A DNA stretch of 64,000 nucleotides from Streptomyces cyanogenus (GCF_017526105.1 NZ_CP071839.1:8346001-8410000); one strand, 5' to 3'; numbered from the stretch's first letter, positions 1 through 9,565 are shown. A program made the numbers and translations. The notes: generated by a model from the letters alone, not told the origin.

Positions 1-1
1 G

Positions 2-2935
2 AGCGGCAGCCACCGGCACGACCCCTGGCTCGGCTTCCGTCCCGGCGCGGCCACGGGCAGCGTGTGGGCGTGGGCGAAGTTCGCCGACCGCGTGCGCTCC
101 CTGCTGTGCGTGGCCGACGAGGACACCTACCGGGAGACGGTCGCCGCACTGGCCGGCTGCCGCACCGGCGTACGCCGCCGTATCGTCGTGTCCTACCTGC
201 TGCCGGCCGAGCAGCAGTGGGTCGACGAGTGCTGCGTCGACGTACCGCAGGCCGACGAGACGCTGCGCGCGATGCTGCTGTGCTCGCTGAACTCCCCCGA
301 GCAGCTGAAGCACTTCGGCCGCCGGCCAGGCCTGTGCTGGAACGGCTGGACTACGGCGCTCGTCGCCACCCTCGCCGAGGGCACCGGCAAGGCCTTCGCC
401 CCGCTCCTCGAGGAGGCCCTCGACCGGGCCTACAACTCCGAGCAGACCCGGGCCTTCGCGAGCATCCTGGTCGAACTGCCGTCGGACGAGGCATTCCGTC
501 TTCTCCTGGACCGCGCCGGCGACAAACACGTCCGCCCCCACCTGCTGGAGGCCATGCGCCGGTACCCGGTGCGCGCCCTGCGCCTGCTGGGCGCCGAGGC
601 GACCGGCGCCGGGCAGAACGCGTCGCTGGCCGGTCAGCTGCTCGTCGCGCACGTCCTCGGGCACACCGGCATCACCGCGGCCGTGCTGCCCGACCTGCCC
701 GCCGAGGTCGCCGCTCTCGTGGCACCCCACCTCGACCGCACCGACCGGCTGGCCGAGGCCCCGGCCGAGGCGCTGCCCGCACTGCTGGTCAGCCCGCCGT
801 GGGTCGGCAAGCGCAAGGCCCGGAAGACGCGTGTCGCCGCCGAGACACCCGCGGCACCCGAACCACAGGTGGCGTGGCAGCCGGACGAGCAGGAGGCCTG
901 GGCCAAGGCCGACACCTGGTACGCGAGATGGCGCGCCGGCTACGACTGGTCCCGTGAGATCGAGCACCTCCAGCAAACCGGGCAGCTGAGGAGCTTCCAG
1001 AACGTGCGCCTGTTCGTCGACGGCCCCGAGGACGTCGTACGACCGCTGCTGGCCGACTGCGCCCCCGAGGGCTACTGGGACGGCGAGGCAGCCCTGAAGC
1101 CGGTCGCCGCCCGCCACTCCCTGGCCGCCCTGCCGCTGATGCGGCGTGCCGCGGCCCGGCACCCGAGCACCCTGGCCACGCTGGTGCTGCCGTACCGGGA
1201 CGTGGAGGTCGCCGGGCTGGTGTGCGACTGGCTGGCCCGGCTGAAGTCCGCCGACGCCACCGCCCGCGCCTGGCTGGCCCGGCACGGCCTGGACGCGGTG
1301 CCCTTCCTCGTCCCGCACGCGGTGGGGCCGGCCGGCACGGTCCGGCGCGGCGCGGAGAAGGCGCTGCGGCTGCTGGCGGAGGCCCACGGCGATACGGCGG
1401 TCTTGGCGGCCGTCGCCGGGTGCGGTCCGGAGGCCGCGGGCATCGTCGAGGAGACGCTGGCCGTCGACCCGCTGGTCAGCGCGCTGCCCGCCCGCGTGCC
1501 GACGGTGGGCGCCTGGGCGGACCCGGCGCTGCTGCCGCAGATCCTGCTCCGCGAGGGCGGCGCCCTGCCCGCCGACGCGGTCCGCAACGTCCTGATGCTC
1601 CTGGCGCTGTCCAAGCCCGGCGAGGTCTACCCGGGCCTGGAGGTCCTGACCGCGCACTGCACCGCCGACTCCCTCGCCGGTTTCGCGTGGGGCCTGTTCG
1701 AGCAGTGGCGGCTCGTCGGAATGCCGCCGAAGGAGAGCTGGGCGCTGCACGCGCTCGGCTGGCTCGGCGACGACGACACCGTACGCAGGCTCACGCCGAT
1801 CGTGCGGGCCTGGCCCGGCGAGGGCGGCCACCACCGTGCCGTGGAGGGCCTGACCGTCCTCGCGACCATCGGCACCGACGTGGCCCTGATGCACCTGCAC
1901 GGCATCGCCCAGCGGGTGCCGTTCAAGGCGCTCAAGCAGCGCGCCCAGGAGAAGATCGCCGAGGTCGCCGAGGGCCTGGGACTCACCGGCGAGCAGCTGG
2001 GGGACCGGCTCGTGCCCGACCTCGGCCTCGAAACGGACGGCAGCACGGTCATCGACTACGGCCCCCGGCAGTTCACCGTGGGCTTCGACGAGCAGCTGCG
2101 CCCCTACATCCGGGACGCCGACGGCAAGCAGCGCAAGGCACTGCCCGCGCCCGGCGTCAAGGACGACCCGGAGCTGGCCCCGGCCGAACGCAAGCGGTTC
2201 GCCGCGCTGAAGAAGGACGTCCGCACCATCGCCGGCGACCAGGTGCGGCGCCTGGAGGCGGCGATGGTCGCGCAGCGCACCTGGACGGCCGCGGAGTTCC
2301 GGGAGCTGTTCGTCGCCCACCCGCTGGTGTGGCACCTGGTCCGCCGCCTGGTCTGGATCGGCGACAGCGGCGGGGTGGCGACGGCCTTCCGGGTGGCGGA
2401 GGACCGCACCTTCGCCGACGTGGACGACGACGAGCTGACGCTGCCCGACGAGGCGACGGTGCGCGTGGCGCACCCGCTGCACCTGGGGGATGATCTCGCC
2501 GCGTGGTCGGAGCTGTTCGCCGACTACGAGATCCTCCAGCCGTTCGCGCAGCTGGGCCGGGCCGTGCACACGCTGACCGAGGAGGAGGCCGCCGGGCACC
2601 GGCTGACCCGGTTCGAGGGCGCGCGGGTGCCGGTCGGCAAGCTGCTCGGCCTCACCAAGCGGGGCTGGGAGCGCGGCGAACCGCAGGACGCGGGCGTGGA
2701 ACGCTGGTTCCACCGGCGCACCGACAACGACCGCTACCTGGTCATCGGGCTCGACGAGGGCATCGCCGTCGGCGCGCTGGACGTGTTCCCCGACCAGACC
2801 TTCGAGAACGTCTGGCTCGACTCCGCCCCGGGCGACTACTGGCACAGCCGCGACTACCCCCTGCGTTTCGGCGACCTGGACCCTGTCATCGCCTCCGAGA
2901 TCCTCGCCGACCTCACCGAGGTGACCGCGAAGTGA
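2..2935 (+). CDS. DUF4132 domain protein (MolR/YehI-like), 5' partial
   Basis: The frame is open to the left edge, so the gene begins upstream; 977 codons are visible. A GTG lies at 62, but the preceding codons (SGSHRHDPWLGF) read as protein, so I do not take it as the start. The N-terminal two thirds are alpha-helical, HEAT-like and leucine/alanine rich; the last roughly 280 residues, including LVRRLVWIGD and the tail WHSRDYPLRFGDLDP, have the character of DUF4132, the family of E. coli MolR/YehI. No catalytic residues are known to me. The stop overlaps the next gene's GTG (GTGA), so it is co-translated with the MoxR ATPase. In E. coli the same partners form the yeh operon. Role inferred: a client-binding or scaffold component of the MoxR-VWA machine. 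Confidence 0.85.
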   Translation, partial: SGSHRHDPWLGFRPGAATGSVWAWAKFADRVRSLLCVADEDTYRETVAALAGCRTGVRRRIVVSYLLPAEQQWVDECCVDVPQADETLRAMLLCSLNSPEQLKHFGRRPGLCWNGWTTALVATLAEGTGKAFAPLLEEALDRAYNSEQTRAFASILVELPSDEAFRLLLDRAGDKHVRPHLLEAMRRYPVRALRLLGAEATGAGQNASLAGQLLVAHVLGHTGITAAVLPDLPAEVAALVAPHLDRTDRLAEAPAEALPALLVSPPWVGKRKARKTRVAAETPAAPEPQVAWQPDEQEAWAKADTWYARWRAGYDWSREIEHLQQTGQLRSFQNVRLFVDGPEDVVRPLLADCAPEGYWDGEAALKPVAARHSLAALPLMRRAAARHPSTLATLVLPYRDVEVAGLVCDWLARLKSADATARAWLARHGLDAVPFLVPHAVGPAGTVRRGAEKALRLLAEAHGDTAVLAAVAGCGPEAAGIVEETLAVDPLVSALPARVPTVGAWADPALLPQILLREGGALPADAVRNVLMLLALSKPGEVYPGLEVLTAHCTADSLAGFAWGLFEQWRLVGMPPKESWALHALGWLGDDDTVRRLTPIVRAWPGEGGHHRAVEGLTVLATIGTDVALMHLHGIAQRVPFKALKQRAQEKIAEVAEGLGLTGEQLGDRLVPDLGLETDGSTVIDYGPRQFTVGFDEQLRPYIRDADGKQRKALPAPGVKDDPELAPAERKRFAALKKDVRTIAGDQVRRLEAAMVAQRTWTAAEFRELFVAHPLVWHLVRRLVWIGDSGGVATAFRVAEDRTFADVDDDELTLPDEATVRVAHPLHLGDDLAAWSELFADYEILQPFAQLGRAVHTLTEEEAAGHRLTRFEGARVPVGKLLGLTKRGWERGEPQDAGVERWFHRRTDNDRYLVIGLDEGIAVGALDVFPDQTFENVWLDSAPGDYWHSRDYPLRFGDLDPVIASEILADLTEVTAK

Positions 2936-4029
2936 CCGCCACTGTCGAAGAGGCCGGCGAGGCGCTGCTCCAGCGCCCGCCCGCCGAGGTCCGGTACGCC
3001 GGTGAACTGGCCGCCCTGCGCGCCGCGGACGAGGATCCCCGCCCGCCGGGCTGGCAGCTGAGCCTGCGGGCGGCCCGCCGCTTCATCGTCGGCGACGAAC
3101 CGGCGGGCATCAGCCGCAAGTTCGTCGGCAACGTCTCCCTGGTCGAGCGCGCCCTGGTGACGCTGGCCACCAACCGCGGCCTGATGCTCGTGGGCGAGCC
3201 CGGCACCGCCAAGTCGCTGCTGTCGGAACTGATCGCGGCGGCCGTCAGCGGCAGCAGCGCGCTCACCGTTCAGGGCGGCGCGGCCACCACCGAGGACCAG
3301 ATCAAGTACTCCTGGAACTACGCGCTGCTGGTCTCCGAGGGCCCCTCCACCCGCTCCCTGGTGCCCGCGCCGATGCTGCGCGGCATGGCCGAGGGGCGGA
3401 TCGTACGGTTCGAGGAGATCACCCGCTGCCCGCTGGAGGTACAGGACTGCCTGCTGTCCCTGCTCTCCGACCGGGTCATCACCATTCCCGAACTGGACGG
3501 GCCCAACGGCCTGGTCTTCGCCCGGCAGGGCTTCAACGTCATCGCCACCGCCAACACCCGCGACCGGGGCGTCAACGAGATGAGCGCCGCCCTCAAACGA
3601 CGCTTCAACTTCGAGACGGTGCTGCCCATCGCCGACTTCGAGACCGAACTGGGCCTGGTGGAGGCCGAGGCCGCCGCGCTGCTGCGGCAGTCCGGGGTGG
3701 AGCCGCCGCCGCGCCGGGACGTGCTGGAGGTACTGGTCGGCACCTTCCGTGAGCTACGGGGCACCGCGGCGCGGGGCGAGCGGATGTCGACGGTGATGAG
3801 CACCGCGGAGGCCGTGTCCGTGGCCCACGCGGTGGGGGTGCGGGCCTGGTTCCTGCGCGGCGAGCCGGGCAGCGCCGCCGACGTGGTGGCCGGCCTGGCG
3901 GGTACGGCCGCCAAGGACAGCCCCGAGGACCTCGCCCGGCTGCGCCGCTTCCTGGAGCAGGAGGCACCCCGCCGGCCCGGACCGCAGTGGCAGGCCCTGT
4001 ACGAGGCCCGCCACCTCCTGGCCGGCTGA
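2932..4029 (+). CDS. MoxR-type AAA+ ATPase (YehL-like)
   Basis: A 365-residue cytoplasmic AAA+ ATPase. Walker A is GEPGTAKS at residues 88-95, Walker B ends in FEE at 160-162, the sensor-1 region is ATANTRD near 205-211 and an arginine-finger pair is in LKRRF near 223. MoxR proteins act as chaperone-like remodellers paired with VWA proteins, and the VWA partner is encoded downstream. The start is the GTG at 2932, overlapping the DUF4132 stop by four bases; an in-frame extension exists further 5' but lies inside DUF4132 and has no coding character. The stop TGA overlaps the ATG of the DUF5682 gene, which argues for strict stoichiometric co-expression. Substrate unknown. Confidence 0.93.
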   Translation: MTATVEEAGEALLQRPPAEVRYAGELAALRAADEDPRPPGWQLSLRAARRFIVGDEPAGISRKFVGNVSLVERALVTLATNRGLMLVGEPGTAKSLLSELIAAAVSGSSALTVQGGAATTEDQIKYSWNYALLVSEGPSTRSLVPAPMLRGMAEGRIVRFEEITRCPLEVQDCLLSLLSDRVITIPELDGPNGLVFARQGFNVIATANTRDRGVNEMSAALKRRFNFETVLPIADFETELGLVEAEAAALLRQSGVEPPPRRDVLEVLVGTFRELRGTAARGERMSTVMSTAEAVSVAHAVGVRAWFLRGEPGSAADVVAGLAGTAAKDSPEDLARLRRFLEQEAPRRPGPQWQALYEARHLLAG

Positions 4030-7000
4030 TGCCGGCCCCGGCTGCGCCCGCCGTCTTCCTCGGCGTGCGCCACCACTCCCCGGCCTGCGCGCGTCTGGTC
4101 GCCGACACCATCCGGACGCTGCGGCCGGCGTGCGTGCTGGTGGAGGGCCCGGCGGACATGAACGCCCGGATGGACGAGCTGCTGCTCGGGCACACGCTGC
4201 CCGTCGCCGTGTTCAGCCACTACCGCGACGACCAGCGCGTCGCCACGTCCTGGACGCCGCTGTGCGACTACTCCCCGGAGTGGATCGCGCTGCGCGAGGG
4301 CCGGGCGGCCGGTGCCGAGGTGCGGTTCATCGACCTGCCCGCCTGGCACCCGGCCGTCGCCGGCCACCCCGACCGGTACGCCAACCGCTACGCGGACGCG
4401 GAGGCACGGTACGCCGAGGCCACACGCCGGTTGTGCGAGCACTTCGCGGTGGACTCCCCGGACGCCTTGTGGGACGGGCTGTTCGAAGTCACCGAGCCGG
4501 GTACCGGCCCGCAGGAGCTGCGCGCCCGGCTCGACGCCTACTTCGAGCTGGTGCGCGGCGATGCGGACGCGGACTCCGGGGACCAGGCGCGCGAGGAGTA
4601 CATGGCCTCCTGGGTGCGGGCCGCGCTGGCCCGCGCCGGCGACCGCCCGGTGCTGGTGGTCACCGGCGGCTTCCACCAGCCGGCCCTGCGCGCACTGTCC
4701 GCACGGCACGCGGCCGCCGCGGCCCCGGCCGACTGGCCCGCGGTGCCCGAGCCGCCCCAGGGTGCGCTCGGCGGCAGCTTCCTGGTGCCGTACTCCTTCC
4801 GGCAGCTGGACGCCTTCGCCGGATACCAGTCCGGCATGCCCTCGCCCGGCTACTACCAGCGGCTGTGGGAGAGGGGCCCGGAGGCTGCCGGGCAGGGCCT
4901 GCTGCGCGCGGTCACCGAGCGGCTGCGGGCCCGCGGGATCCCGCTGTCCACCGCCGACCTGATCGCCGCCCGCTCGCTGTCCCAGGGGCTGGCCCGACTG
5001 CGCGGCCACCCGTGCGAGACGAGGGTGGACGTCCTCGACGGCCTGGCCGGCGCGCTGATCACCGACGACCTGGACCGGCCGCTGCCGTGGACGACGCGCG
5101 GCACCCTCGGCGCGGGCACCCACCCGGTCGTGGTGGAGATGGTCGCCGCCTGCACCGGCGAGGCCGTGGGCCGGCTGCACCCGGACACTCCGCTGCCCCC
5201 GCTGGTGCACGACGCGGCCGCCCACCTCGCCCACCTGGGGCTGGCCGACGTCACCACGCCGGTCACCCTCGACCTGACGAAGGAACGGGACCTGTCCCGC
5301 AGCCGCGCCCTGCACCGGCTGCGCGTCCTGGACGTCCCGGGCTTCACCCGGGTCTCGGGACCGGCCCACGGGGTCGACCCGGTGTTCACCGAGGTGTGGG
5401 AGCCCCGCCCCGCAGCGGCCGGCCGGGAGGCCGCACTGATCGAGGCCGGTGCCTACGGCGCACGCCTGGACGAGGCGGCCGCGGCGCTGCTCGGCAAGCG
5501 GACGCGCGCGGCGGGCCCGGAACTCGGAGCGCTGGCCGGGCTGCTGTTCGACACCGTGCTGTGCGGCACCGGGCCGCTCTGCGCCGACCTGCTGACCGCG
5601 CTCGCGGACCAGGTGGGGCAGGCCGGCGACCTCGGCCCGCTCGGCGAGGTGCTGTCGGCGGCGCTGGGCCTTTGGCGACACGACCGGGTGTTCGGCGTGG
5701 CCCGGGACGGGTTGCTGGGAGCGGTCGTGGGCAGTGCCGCCGACCGGGTGTTCCGGCTGGCGGAGGGGCTCCACGGCGGCCCCGGGGCGGACCTGGCCGC
5801 GCTGCGCGCGCTGGCGGCCGCGCGGGACGCGCTGCGGCACGCGCCCGCCCTGCTGTCGGTCACCCCTGAAGCCGCCGCCGAGGCCGCCGCCCGGATCAGC
5901 CGTGACCCGCGCGCCCCGGCCGCGCTGCGCGGAGCCGCCTTCGGCCTGCGCTGGGCGCTGGGCGTCCCGGACGACCCCGGGCCCGTGGTGCAGGCGCTCG
6001 CCGCGGCCGCGGTGGACACCCTCGGCGACTGGCTGACCGGCCTGTTCGCGGTGGCCCGCGAGGAGGTGGCCCACGGCACCACGACCGAGGACGACTCGCT
6101 GATCGACATCGTGGACGGAGTCGTGTCGGCGCTGCCCGAGGCCGGCTTCCTCGGGGGACTGCCCGCGCTGCGCCAGGCCTTCTCCTTCTTCCCGCCCCGC
6201 GAACGCGAGCGCATCGCCGAGCGCCTGCTGCACCGCCGCAGCCTGCGCGGCTCGGCCCGCTCCCTGCTGCGCACCCCCGCCGACCCCTTGCTGCTGGCCC
6301 GCGCCAGGGCCCTGGAGGAGAACGTGACCCGACTGCTCGACCGCCACGGCCTGGCGGCGGCACCCGTGCCCGGCGCGGTGTCCGCCCCCCCGCCCGGAGG
6401 CGCACGGATGAACCCCGCACCGCCCGACCCGCCCCCGGCGCCAACGGCCACGCCGCCGGCCCCCGACCCGGGGCTGGAGCGCTGGCGGCTCATTCTCGGT
6501 GCCCCCGCCGAACGCTGCACCGGTCCGCTGCACGGCACGTCCGCGGCCCGGGACGCCGCGCTGGACTGGCTGTACGGCCGCGATGACGACCTGCGCCGAC
6601 GCGGGGTGCGCCGCGGGGCGGCCGACTCCCGCGAGGGCGGCAGCGGACCGTCCCGGCTGACCCCCGTGGACTGGCTCGACGACATCCACCGGCTGTTCCC
6701 GAAGGAGACCGTGGAGCGGCTGGAACGCGACGCGGTGGAGCAGTACGAGATCCACGAGATCGTCACCGACCCGGACGTCCTCGCCCGCGTCGAGCCCAGC
6801 CAGACCCTGCTGCGCGCCGTCCTGCGCACCAAGCACCTGATGAACCCCCAGGTGCTGGCGGCGGCCCGCCGGATCGTCGAAACGGTCGTACGGCAGTTGA
6901 TGGAACGGCTCCAGCCGGAGGTGCGCCGGGCGTTCACCGGCTCCCGCACCCGCCGCCCCAGCCGGCTCCCGCTCGCCCGCGACTTCGACTTCCGCACCAC

Positions 7001-7607
7001 CATCCGCGCCAACCTCGCCCACTACCAGCCCGAAGAACGCCGCATCCTCATCCAGCGGCCCCGCTTCCACTCGCGCACCCGCCGCCACCTGGAGCAGTGG
7101 CAACTGGTGCTGCTGGTGGACCAGTCGGGCTCCATGGCCGGCTCGGTGATCCACTCGGCGGTCACGGCCGCCTGCCTGTGGAGCCTGCCGGGCCTGAAAA
7201 CCCATCTGGTCGCCTTCGACACCGCGGTGGTGGACCTGACCTCCGAGGTCACGGACCCGGTGGAACTGCTGATGCGCGTCCAGCTCGGCGGCGGCACCGA
7301 CATCGCCCGCGCCGTCGACTACGGCGCCTCGCTCGTGGAGAACCCACGGCGGACGATCGTCGCCCTCGTCTCCGACTTCTACGAGGGCGGCGACCCGTTC
7401 CGCCTGGTCCGCACCGTGCGTCACCTGGTCGAACAGGGCACGACCGTGCTGTGCCTGGCCGCCCTGGACGAGGCCGCCGATCCCGTCTACGACCGCGACC
7501 TGGCCGGACGGCTGGCCGCGGTGGGTGCCCCGGTGGGAGCGATGACACCGGGCCGTCTCGCCGAGTTCGTCGCGGAACGGATCGGCCGTGGAGGGCAGGC
7601 CCGGTGA
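4029..7607 (+). CDS. DUF5682 - VWA fusion protein (YehM + YehP-like)
   Basis: One uninterrupted frame of 1192 residues carries two proteins that are separate genes in related operons. Residues 1 to about 790 are DUF5682 (YehM-like; VRHHSPA near the N-terminus, GGFHQPALR, later alanine-rich helices). From about 794 comes a proline-rich stretch and then a VWA protein whose MIDAS is DQSGSM near 1031 and GGGTD near 1090. A good ribosome site (GGAGG, 6396-6400) and an ATG at 6408, in the same frame, mark the expected VWA start, which would give a 399-residue protein. Just upstream is a run of seven C (6385-6391). With six C the DUF5682 frame would stop at the TGA at 6409-6411, overlapping that ATG exactly as at every other junction of the operon. 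So this is either an assembly error or a recent fusion. The start at 4029 overlaps the MoxR stop. Confidence 0.85.
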   Translation: MPAPAAPAVFLGVRHHSPACARLVADTIRTLRPACVLVEGPADMNARMDELLLGHTLPVAVFSHYRDDQRVATSWTPLCDYSPEWIALREGRAAGAEVRFIDLPAWHPAVAGHPDRYANRYADAEARYAEATRRLCEHFAVDSPDALWDGLFEVTEPGTGPQELRARLDAYFELVRGDADADSGDQAREEYMASWVRAALARAGDRPVLVVTGGFHQPALRALSARHAAAAAPADWPAVPEPPQGALGGSFLVPYSFRQLDAFAGYQSGMPSPGYYQRLWERGPEAAGQGLLRAVTERLRARGIPLSTADLIAARSLSQGLARLRGHPCETRVDVLDGLAGALITDDLDRPLPWTTRGTLGAGTHPVVVEMVAACTGEAVGRLHPDTPLPPLVHDAAAHLAHLGLADVTTPVTLDLTKERDLSRSRALHRLRVLDVPGFTRVSGPAHGVDPVFTEVWEPRPAAAGREAALIEAGAYGARLDEAAAALLGKRTRAAGPELGALAGLLFDTVLCGTGPLCADLLTALADQVGQAGDLGPLGEVLSAALGLWRHDRVFGVARDGLLGAVVGSAADRVFRLAEGLHGGPGADLAALRALAAARDALRHAPALLSVTPEAAAEAAARISRDPRAPAALRGAAFGLRWALGVPDDPGPVVQALAAAAVDTLGDWLTGLFAVAREEVAHGTTTEDDSLIDIVDGVVSALPEAGFLGGLPALRQAFSFFPPRERERIAERLLHRRSLRGSARSLLRTPADPLLLARARALEENVTRLLDRHGLAAAPVPGAVSAPPPGGARMNPAPPDPPPAPTATPPAPDPGLERWRLILGAPAERCTGPLHGTSAARDAALDWLYGRDDDLRRRGVRRGAADSREGGSGPSRLTPVDWLDDIHRLFPKETVERLERDAVEQYEIHEIVTDPDVLARVEPSQTLLRAVLRTKHLMNPQVLAAARRIVETVVRQLMERLQPEVRRAFTGSRTRRPSRLPLARDFDFRTTIRANLAHYQPEERRILIQRPRFHSRTRRHLEQWQLVLLVDQSGSMAGSVIHSAVTAACLWSLPGLKTHLVAFDTAVVDLTSEVTDPVELLMRVQLGGGTDIARAVDYGASLVENPRRTIVALVSDFYEGGDPFRLVRTVRHLVEQGTTVLCLAALDEAADPVYDRDLAGRLAAVGAPVGAMTPGRLAEFVAERIGRGGQAR
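6408..7607 (+). CDS. VWA domain protein, alternative internal start (YehP-like)
   Basis: Alternative reading of the 3' third of the preceding entry. An ATG at 6408 preceded by GGAGG at seven bases would give a 399-residue VWA protein, the usual size for the stand-alone partner of MoxR ATPases. The domain holds an intact metal-ion-dependent adhesion site: DxSxS in DQSGSM near residue 238, the threonine in GGGTD and the aspartate in LVSDFYEGGD. Such proteins bind targets through a divalent metal and are presumed to be adaptors for the MoxR ring. Its GTGA junction with the SWIM gene shows it belongs to the operon whichever start is used. Confidence 0.6.
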   Translation: MNPAPPDPPPAPTATPPAPDPGLERWRLILGAPAERCTGPLHGTSAARDAALDWLYGRDDDLRRRGVRRGAADSREGGSGPSRLTPVDWLDDIHRLFPKETVERLERDAVEQYEIHEIVTDPDVLARVEPSQTLLRAVLRTKHLMNPQVLAAARRIVETVVRQLMERLQPEVRRAFTGSRTRRPSRLPLARDFDFRTTIRANLAHYQPEERRILIQRPRFHSRTRRHLEQWQLVLLVDQSGSMAGSVIHSAVTAACLWSLPGLKTHLVAFDTAVVDLTSEVTDPVELLMRVQLGGGTDIARAVDYGASLVENPRRTIVALVSDFYEGGDPFRLVRTVRHLVEQGTTVLCLAALDEAADPVYDRDLAGRLAAVGAPVGAMTPGRLAEFVAERIGRGGQAR

Positions 7608-9559
7608 CCCGCTCCGACCTGCTGGCCCTGACACCCGGCACGCTCGCCTCGCTCGCCAACCGGGGCCTGGTCAAGCGCGCCGAAAAAGACCTGGCGGCCG
7701 GCTCCGGACCGGTGGTGACCACCGGCGACGACGGCACCGTACGCGGTACCTTCCCGGACGGCACCGAGACCGTGCTCCCCCCGGGCCGCGGCCTGGACGC
7801 GGCCGACTGCACCTGCGCCGCGGCCGGCATGTGCCGGCACCGGATCGCCCTGGTGCTGGCCTACCAGAGCGGCGCGCCGGAACAGGCGCCGGCGGCCCAG
7901 GAGCCGCTGGTCGACTGGTCGCCCGGCGAGTTCGACGACGACGCGCTGGCCGCCGCGCTGGGCCGCACCTCCCTGACCGCCGCGCACCGCGTCCGCGCCC
8001 GCGGCTACACGGCCCGCGTGCACCGCCCGGCCACCGACGACCCGGCGCCCCGCGTGGAACTGCCCACCTGCACCGTTCGTTTCCCGGTCCCGCACGCGCT
8101 GGGCTACGCCCTCACCGACGCGGCCGCCGCACTGCGCGGCGAGGTCATCACCCTCGCGGTGTGGGCCTTCCGCGCCGCGGACGCCGAGCGGGCGACCGAG
8201 GTGTCCGTCGGCGGCCGTACGAGCACGCCCACCGCCGCCGCGGGCGAGGCGCTGCGCGAGGCCGTGGCGCTCGCCGACGAACTCCTCCTGGACGGCGTAC
8301 CGCAAGCGGGCCCGGTGTTCGCCGGCTCCCTCCGCCGCGCCGCCCGGGCCCTGACCGCCACCTCCCGGCACTGGCCCGCGGGCGCGGTCGCCGATCTACG
8401 GGAACAACTCGACGCGTACACAGCCCGCGCCACCCGCTACACCCCGGAACGCCTCGCCGAACTCCTCGCCGAACTCCACGCCCGGCACCGCGCCGCCGGC
8501 CACGACCCGGCCGGCGTACTGGGCACCGCGGAGGCCCCGGTGACACCGCTGCGGCGGGTACGGCTGGTGGCGCTCGGCTGCCGGATCGGCGGCACCGCCC
8601 GGGACCGTACGGCCGAGACGTACTTCGCGCACGCCGACGCCGGCATCGCCCTCGTCCTGCGCACCCGATGGGACCTGACGGAAGATCAGTGCCCCACGGG
8701 CCACGACCTGTCCCGGCGCCGCCTGCTCGGCTCCCCGCTGCACGCGCTGGCCACCGCGAACGTCGTCAGCGAACACACCGCGCGCGCCGCCGACCGCACG
8801 GTCACCCTCTCCCGCGGCCGCATCGCCGCGACGAGCATCACGCCGGTCGGCTCGGCCTGGACGGAACTCCCCCAGGCCCTGCTGGTACGGGACACCGCCG
8901 CACACCTGCGGGCGGCCGGCGAGCGCCCGCCGCGCCTGATCCGCCCGCGCGTCGCGGCGGACGCCGTACGAGTGATCATGGTGGACGCCGTCGAGGGGAT
9001 CGGCTACGACCCCGCCGCGCAACGCCTCGAAGCGGTGCTCCGCGACCCGGCGGGCAACGGCGTCCACCTCCATGCCGAGTACAACCCGCTGTGCCCCGGC
9101 GGCCTCGACGCGCTGGCCGCGGCCCTGGCCGACGACGGGATCCGCGCCGTCAGCGGCATGCTGGGCCGGGCCCGCGGCCGTGCCGTGCTGGACCCGCTCG
9201 CCGTGCTGACCGCCGAGGGCGTGACCGTCCCCGACCTGGCCCCCGGCGCCGGTGACAGCACGCTCGGAGCGACCGCGCGCCACCGGCACGACCCGATCAC
9301 CGCGGCCCTTCGGACAGCGCTCACGGCCCTGGCGGACGCGGCCCACCAGGGCCTGCGCCACGTGACCCCGACGACCCGCACCGCCCTCACCGACAGCGCC
9401 GACCGCCTGCGCCGCACCGGGCTGAACGGCGCGGCACGTCTCCTGGACGACCTGACCCGAACCCTGCACGACCGGGGCGCCCACGCCGCCGTCCCGCACT
9501 GGGTGACGGCCCACATCCATCTGACGACCAGCCTGGACCTGCACCAGGAGGACGGCTGA
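7604..9559 (+). CDS. SWIM zinc-finger protein (YehQ-like)
   Basis: A 651-residue cytoplasmic protein starting at the GTG that overlaps the VWA stop (GTGA). The SWIM zinc finger CxCx(5)CxH is seen as C69, C71, C77, H79 in DCTCAAAGMCRHR. SWIM fingers bind DNA, RNA or protein. The remainder is a long alpha/beta region rich in leucine and arginine that I do not recognise beyond its link to this operon; a C-terminal half with many His/Arg-rich helices ends in HLTTSLDLHQEDG. It closes the DUF4132-MoxR-DUF5682-VWA-SWIM operon; the next gene is on the other strand with only six bases between the stops. Confidence 0.85.
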   Translation: MTRSDLLALTPGTLASLANRGLVKRAEKDLAAGSGPVVTTGDDGTVRGTFPDGTETVLPPGRGLDAADCTCAAAGMCRHRIALVLAYQSGAPEQAPAAQEPLVDWSPGEFDDDALAAALGRTSLTAAHRVRARGYTARVHRPATDDPAPRVELPTCTVRFPVPHALGYALTDAAAALRGEVITLAVWAFRAADAERATEVSVGGRTSTPTAAAGEALREAVALADELLLDGVPQAGPVFAGSLRRAARALTATSRHWPAGAVADLREQLDAYTARATRYTPERLAELLAELHARHRAAGHDPAGVLGTAEAPVTPLRRVRLVALGCRIGGTARDRTAETYFAHADAGIALVLRTRWDLTEDQCPTGHDLSRRRLLGSPLHALATANVVSEHTARAADRTVTLSRGRIAATSITPVGSAWTELPQALLVRDTAAHLRAAGERPPRLIRPRVAADAVRVIMVDAVEGIGYDPAAQRLEAVLRDPAGNGVHLHAEYNPLCPGGLDALAAALADDGIRAVSGMLGRARGRAVLDPLAVLTAEGVTVPDLAPGAGDSTLGATARHRHDPITAALRTALTALADAAHQGLRHVTPTTRTALTDSADRLRRTGLNGAARLLDDLTRTLHDRGAHAAVPHWVTAHIHLTTSLDLHQEDG

Positions 9560-9565
9560 CGGCCC

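Noticed and set aside
1222..2493. A 423-codon plus-strand frame inside DUF4132
   Set aside because: Arg/Gly/Pro-rich alternate frame of a GC-rich gene; it lacks any fold and overlaps a real gene in the same direction.
3318..7634. A 1438-codon open frame on the minus strand
   Set aside because: It is antisense to MoxR and DUF5682-VWA. It is a GC-shadow: Arg/Gly/Gln-rich with no domains, no ribosome site, and wrong codon-position bias.
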